Assembly (NCBI GenBank): GCA_947259285.1
Contig: CAMYMR010000010.1
Coordinates: forward strand, 41,840-82,011
DNA from: an uncultured Woeseiaceae bacterium
GTDB taxonomy: Bacteria > Pseudomonadota > Gammaproteobacteria > Steroidobacterales > Woeseiaceae
Direction of reading: 5' to 3'
Length of the DNA stretch: 40,172 nt
Part shown: positions 36,360-40,172 of the stretch, piece by piece
How the letters are laid out: every line of letters begins with the position of its first letter
How positions within the stretch are numbered: the stretch's first letter is position 1
Notes under the pieces: generated by a model
Database searches by the model: none
Seen by the model: the letters and a program-made list of their open reading frames with translations, nothing else
What the model was told of the DNA's origin: nothing
Program-made: the position numbers and the translations under genes

Positions 36360-38027
36360 CTAGTATCCCGCGGCCTGGCCGTCCTTGCGGACCTCGCTCG
36401 CGCCATAATACACGCCCTGTTCCTCATCCCACATGATCGCCTGGTAGCCACCAAATCTGCCGTCGCTGGGGCCCAGGGTATGGCCATACGACTGCAGTAC
36501 CTGGCGCGTTTCCTCACGGAAGGTGCTCTCCAGGTGCACGATGCCAGCATCCCGCATTGTCGTGCCGGTCGGCTCCGATGAACCGGCGTGGTGCACTCGT
36601 GCCGCGTCGCCCGCTTCCTGTAGATTCATTTCAAAGTCCACCAGGTTGACGATGACCTGCGCGTGCCCCTGCGGCTGCATCGAACCACCCATCAAGCCAA
36701 AGCTGATCAGGGGCTTGCCCTGTTTCATGACGAACCCCGGGATGATCGTGTGAAACGGGCGCTTGCCACCGGCGACGACGTTGGCATGGTCCTCTCGAAG
36801 GGCAAACAACTCGGCGCGATTCTGCAGAACGAAACCCAGACCACCCGGCGTCATGCCGGAGCCCATACCGCTGTAATTGCTCTGGATCAACGACACCATG
36901 TTGCGCGCGCTGTCCGCGACGGTGAGGTAAACAGTGTCGCCCTTGTCGAGCTCTGCGTCGCCTGCCGGCAACGCGTGCGACGCTTGCTGCGGTAAAATCA
37001 GCTTGCGGCGTTCGTCCGCATAGTCCTTGGAAATCAAATGTGCAACCGGGACGTCGGTAAACGCCGGATCCGCGTAATACCGGGCGCGATCCTCGTACGC
37101 GAGCTTTTTCGCCTCTACCAGAGTATGCAGGTATGCCGCGCTGCCAAACCCCATTGCGGCAATGTCGAAGCCCTCGAGCACGTTGAGGATTTGCAGTGCC
37201 GCGATACCCTGGCTGTTAGGCGGCAGCTCGTACACGTCCCAACCGCGATAGTTTGTCGAAACCGGCGTAACCCATTCTGAGCGATGTTCCGCAAGGTCAT
37301 CGTATGCCAGCAGTCCGCCTTGCTCGACCATGTAGGCGTCGATCTTGCGCGCAATTGCACCCTGATAGAATTCGTCTCGACCATCTTCCGCGATTGTCGT
37401 ATACGTCGCCGCCAGCCGCGGATTCCGAAACATCTCGCCCTTACGCGGCGCGCGGCCATGCGGCAGGAAAGTCTTCGCGAAGCCGGGGAATTGACCGAGC
37501 AGCGCTTCGTCCGCCGCCAGCTGCTGCGCTATGACCTCGGATACCGGGAAGCCGCCAGCCGCGTAATAAATCGCCGGCGCGAGGATCTCCGCCATTGGTA
37601 AACGCCCGTAGCGACCGTGCAGTTCGAACCAACCGTCGACGGCGCCGGGTACGCTGACAGGCAATGGACCGACCGACGGGATCCTGTCGATCCCCTTTGC
37701 TCGAAAAAAACCAGGCGTCATCGCTTTCGGCGCACGCCCCGACGCATTCAGGCCCGTCAGCTCTTTGCTGTCCGCGTCCCAATGAATTGCGAACAGGTCA
37801 CCACCGATACCACAGCCGGTAGGCTCCATCAAACCCAGTGCCGCGTTGGCTGCAATGGCGGCGTCGACTGCGCTACCCCCGGCCTTCAGAATGTCGAGCG
37901 CAATCTGCGTCGCCAGAGGCTGGCTGGTTGCGGCCATGCCCTGAGGCGCGATGACCTCGGAACGAGAGGCGAACCGCCGCCCACTGACCCGATCGTAGCC
38001 GGGATCAAACGCCAAAGCGCGAACCAT
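36360..38027 (-). CDS. gamma-glutamyltransferase (cytosolic, YwrD-like)
   Basis: The 555-residue protein is an N-terminal nucleophile hydrolase of the GGT family, which cleaves itself and transfers or hydrolyses gamma-glutamyl groups. The self-processing Thr365 begins the small subunit in KGDTVYLTVAD; the SGMGSGMTPGGLGFVLQNR loop and LMGGSMQPQGH follow as expected. It has no signal peptide, unlike periplasmic GGT, which suggests a cytosolic form resembling Bacillus YwrD-type enzymes. It diverges from the prolidase gene, so both may act on peptides. Substrate could be glutathione conjugates or another gamma-glutamyl compound. Confidence 0.9.
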   Translation of the reverse strand: MVRALAFDPGYDRVSGRRFASRSEVIAPQGMAATSQPLATQIALDILKAGGSAVDAAIAANAALGLMEPTGCGIGGDLFAIHWDADSKELTGLNASGRAPKAMTPGFFRAKGIDRIPSVGPLPVSVPGAVDGWFELHGRYGRLPMAEILAPAIYYAAGGFPVSEVIAQQLAADEALLGQFPGFAKTFLPHGRAPRKGEMFRNPRLAATYTTIAEDGRDEFYQGAIARKIDAYMVEQGGLLAYDDLAEHRSEWVTPVSTNYRGWDVYELPPNSQGIAALQILNVLEGFDIAAMGFGSAAYLHTLVEAKKLAYEDRARYYADPAFTDVPVAHLISKDYADERRKLILPQQASHALPAGDAELDKGDTVYLTVADSARNMVSLIQSNYSGMGSGMTPGGLGFVLQNRAELFALREDHANVVAGGKRPFHTIIPGFVMKQGKPLISFGLMGGSMQPQGHAQVIVNLVDFEMNLQEAGDAARVHHAGSSEPTGTTMRDAGIVHLESTFREETRQVLQSYGHTLGPSDGRFGGYQAIMWDEEQGVYYGASEVRKDGQAAGY

Positions 38028-38164
38028 TACAGTCGACCATTAGACGAGGGCCTGTTAACACGTGGTAGATCGCTGCGGTGCCGGGACAATTGGCCCCGAG
38101 CAAGGCGCGAGAGCATTAATGATGGCATTCGCTGTCGATGCCGGCAACAGGGTATGATCATCCG

Positions 38165-39514
38165 ATGAGCAGGGACTACAGCGACAAGAACCCGTCTCTC
38201 GGTGCTTTGTACGGAAGTCATCTTCAAGCGCTGGCGACGCGACACGATCACGCTCTCGAGAAGGCCGGCGCCGGTCATGCCATCATCTACTCGGGTAATC
38301 CCAGGGTCGCTTTTCTGGATGACAACAGCTATCCGTTCAGAGCCAACCCGCATTTCGTGTCCTGGGTGCCGCTGACAAATCTGCCCTGGTCCTACATCGT
38401 TTACACACCGGGCGAGACGCCTGTGCTGGTCTATTATCAGCCGCACGATTACTGGCACGTGGTGCCGGATTCACCGGACGGATACTGGACCGACTACTTC
38501 GATATCCGCATCGTGCACGCGACCGAAGACATCGCCGCTCACCTGCCCGACGAACGGGAAAAGTGCATCCTGATTGGAGAGATCGAAAACGACGTCCCGG
38601 CCTATGGCATCGAGCGAATTAATCCGACGACCGCCGTCAATATCCTGCACTTTGCGCGCGGCACCAAGACCGATTACGAGCTTGAGAGCATGCGGCTTGC
38701 GTCGCAGAGGGCTGCTAGCGGACACCGCGCTGCGGAAGCTGCGTTTCGCGAAGGACTGTCCGAATTCGACATTCACCGTGCCTACTGCAAAGCCGTCAGC
38801 CACACGGACGCGGAGCTGCCGTACGACAATATCGTGGCTTTGAACGACCACGGCGCGGTACTGCATTACACCAATCTCGATCGCGATGCGCCGGCCCCGA
38901 TCCGTTCCTTCCTGATCGATGCAGGGGCGCAGGTGCATGGCTACGCATCGGACATTACCAGGACCTATTCAGCCGGCGACCGGCGTTTCCAGGGCTTGAT
39001 AGACCGCATGGAAAGCATGCAACGCGACATCGTCGCCCATGTTCAGGCGGGTGTCGATTACCGCGAACTGCACATCAGTACGCACAAGATGCTGGCTGAA
39101 ATCCTGGTCGACGCCGAACTCGCAACCGGCGACGCGACCACGCTGCTGGAGACGGGTGTCACCTCGGCATTTTTTCCACACGGGCTCGGCCATCTTCTGG
39201 GCGTACAGGTGCACGACGTCGGCGGTTTCATGGAAAACGAAGCCGGCGCCGTTATCGATCCGCCCAGCGGTCATCCTTTTCTCAGGCTGACGCGGGTTCT
39301 CGAAGAAAATATGGTGCTGACGATCGAGCCGGGACTTTATGCGATCGACATGCTGCTGGAGAATCTGCGCGGGACGCCGGCCGAGGACCACGTCAATTGG
39401 CGTACTGTCGATTGGCTGCGCCCATTTGGCGGAATCCGCATCGAGGACAACGTGCGCGTAATGATCGGCGGACAGCAAAACCTCACTCGCGACGCCTTCG
39501 CGGCTGCACCTTGA
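38165..39514 (+). CDS. pepQ: Xaa-Pro dipeptidase (PepQ-like)
   Basis: This M24-family cytoplasmic prolidase hydrolyses dipeptides with C-terminal proline. The 449-residue protein matches E. coli PepQ (443) and shows the two-metal ligands in DAGAQVHGYASDITRTY (two Asp), HGLGHLLGVQVHDVGG (His) and ENMVLTIEPGLY (Glu), plus a final Glu near IRIEDNVRV. The start at 38165 (MSRDYSDKN) is preferred to the one at 38138. It diverges from the gamma-glutamyltransferase gene by 137 bases; I see no confident promoter there. Confidence 0.93.
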   Translation: MSRDYSDKNPSLGALYGSHLQALATRHDHALEKAGAGHAIIYSGNPRVAFLDDNSYPFRANPHFVSWVPLTNLPWSYIVYTPGETPVLVYYQPHDYWHVVPDSPDGYWTDYFDIRIVHATEDIAAHLPDEREKCILIGEIENDVPAYGIERINPTTAVNILHFARGTKTDYELESMRLASQRAASGHRAAEAAFREGLSEFDIHRAYCKAVSHTDAELPYDNIVALNDHGAVLHYTNLDRDAPAPIRSFLIDAGAQVHGYASDITRTYSAGDRRFQGLIDRMESMQRDIVAHVQAGVDYRELHISTHKMLAEILVDAELATGDATTLLETGVTSAFFPHGLGHLLGVQVHDVGGFMENEAGAVIDPPSGHPFLRLTRVLEENMVLTIEPGLYAIDMLLENLRGTPAEDHVNWRTVDWLRPFGGIRIEDNVRVMIGGQQNLTRDAFAAAP

Positions 39515-39634
39515 TCGGTCATCGCAATTGTTCCACGCCCTGATTTGGGGCGAAGCATTCCTGTCACCCTTCCTCGTTAGAGCTCTAACCCTTGTCGCAT
39601 GGGGCGGCGTCTCGATTCGCCAAAGCGCTTAGCT

Positions 39635-39650
39635 TGGCACGATTAGTGCA
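39635..39650 (+). promoter_or_regulatory. sigma54-like site / GCAC-GTGC palindrome before LysR gene
   Basis: TGGCAC at 39635-39640, five bases, then GTGCA (39646-39650) resembles the -24/-12 sigma54 pattern TGGCAC-N5-TTGCA with one mismatch. The predicted start would fall at about 39661, just 3 bases before the ATG and beyond the GAGGAA ribosome-binding site, which argues against it. GCAC-N5-GTGC is also a short palindrome and could be an autoregulatory operator. Confidence 0.3.
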
Positions 39651-39663
39651 GCTTGAGGAAAGT

Positions 39664-40172
39664 ATGGGCACCGCATATCGCAACATATCGCTGCGCGCGC
39701 TGCGGGTCTTTTGCACGGCCGCTGAACGTGAGAGTTTCCGCCAGACGGCTGAGTCACTGTTTCTCACTTCATCCGCAGTTAGCCACCAGGTCAAGCAGCT
39801 GGAAACCGAACTCGGCGTAAAGCTGTTCGAGCGTACCGCGCGTTCATTGAAACTGACTGCTGACGGCAGTGCGCTATACGACGAGATGTATCCGTTGATT
39901 ACCGAATTCGACGCTGTCATTACGCGGCATTCAAGGACTCGACGGTTGCGTTCGCTACACATATCGGTGCAGCCGTTCTTTGCCAGCGAACTGTTCGTGC
40001 CACTGTTGCCGGAATTCGTTCAGCAGCATCCGGATATCGAGATCAGCATCGATACAAGCGATGAGTCCCCTGAGAAGCACCCCGCCTCTGCGGATGTGTC
40101 CATAAGAATCTTCAAGTCGAAACCGGATGCGCTTGCCTACGATCCGTTGTTTCCATTGCGCCTGGTCCCTGC
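39664..40172 (+). CDS. LysR-family transcriptional regulator (3' end outside window)
   Basis: A LysR-type regulator whose C-terminus lies beyond the window; 169 residues are seen. The N-terminal winged helix-turn-helix (about 8-66) reads SLRALRVFCTAAERESFRQ, then SSAVSHQVKQLETELGVKLFER. The effector-binding domain begins near residue 95 (RSLHISVQPFF). The ATG is preceded by GAGGAA. Target genes are unknown; it lies on the same strand as pepQ, 149 bases after its stop. Confidence 0.88.
   Translation, partial: MGTAYRNISLRALRVFCTAAERESFRQTAESLFLTSSAVSHQVKQLETELGVKLFERTARSLKLTADGSALYDEMYPLITEFDAVITRHSRTRRLRSLHISVQPFFASELFVPLLPEFVQQHPDIEISIDTSDESPEKHPASADVSIRIFKSKPDALAYDPLFPLRLVP

Overview
This window reads as ordinary chromosomal DNA of a GC-rich gammaproteobacterium. 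The evidence is the lptE-leuS-lnt-corC-ybeY-ybeZ-miaB block, an uvrA / MFS / ssb cluster, SlyX, Uup, a PepQ-type prolidase, and a lipoprotein pathway typical of Gram-negative cells. Gene content suits a marine or sediment heterotroph, possibly near Woeseia or Steroidobacter relatives, but that placement is inference. I saw no rRNA, tRNA, CRISPR array, complete insertion sequence or prophage.

Region 1 (1-9632, all minus strand): miaB, ybeZ, ybeY, corC, lnt, leuS and lptE run leftwards in one tightly packed unit, followed by a small HExxH protein and a membrane protein cut by the window edge. The holA gene that follows lptE in many relatives is not there. A palindromic repeat-like element (5652-5800) sits between corC and lnt. 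The lnt-leuS gap folds into nested stems (4019-4092) that could be a leuS leader. Just upstream of miaB is a truncated APS-kinase (cysC) tail whose stop overlaps the miaB GTG start.

Region 2 (9963-17244): a CBS-domain protein is paired with an ArsB/NhaD-type permease (plus). ssb and a YajR-like MFS exporter (minus) are divergent from uvrA (plus). uvrA ends 90 bases inside the convergent ATP-grasp gene.

Region 3 (16354-22916, minus): slyX, then a compact four-gene unit: a 1355-residue envelope protein built from two similar halves, a YjdF/DUF2238 membrane protein, an exported alpha/beta hydrolase and an ATP-grasp ligase. This is the strongest candidate for an undescribed system in the window.

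Region 4 (23004-31460): uup (plus), then eleven mostly small, closely spaced minus-strand genes: a methyltransferase, two GNAT acetyltransferases, a VIT1/CCC1-like protein, a hypothetical, a VOC protein, upp, DUF1801, TerB-like and MAPEG proteins, and possibly a 35-residue small protein. An MFS transporter follows, divergent from a DUF1611 (DgcN-like) gene.

Region 5 (31509-40172): the DUF1611 gene (plus); a minus-strand run of cupin, SWIM, DUF3291, isoprenylcysteine-methyltransferase-like, GGCT-like, DUF4404, trpS and gamma-glutamyltransferase genes; a divergent prolidase (pepQ); and a LysR-family regulator cut by the right edge. The gamma-glutamyl and proline-peptide enzymes suggest peptide or glutathione turnover.
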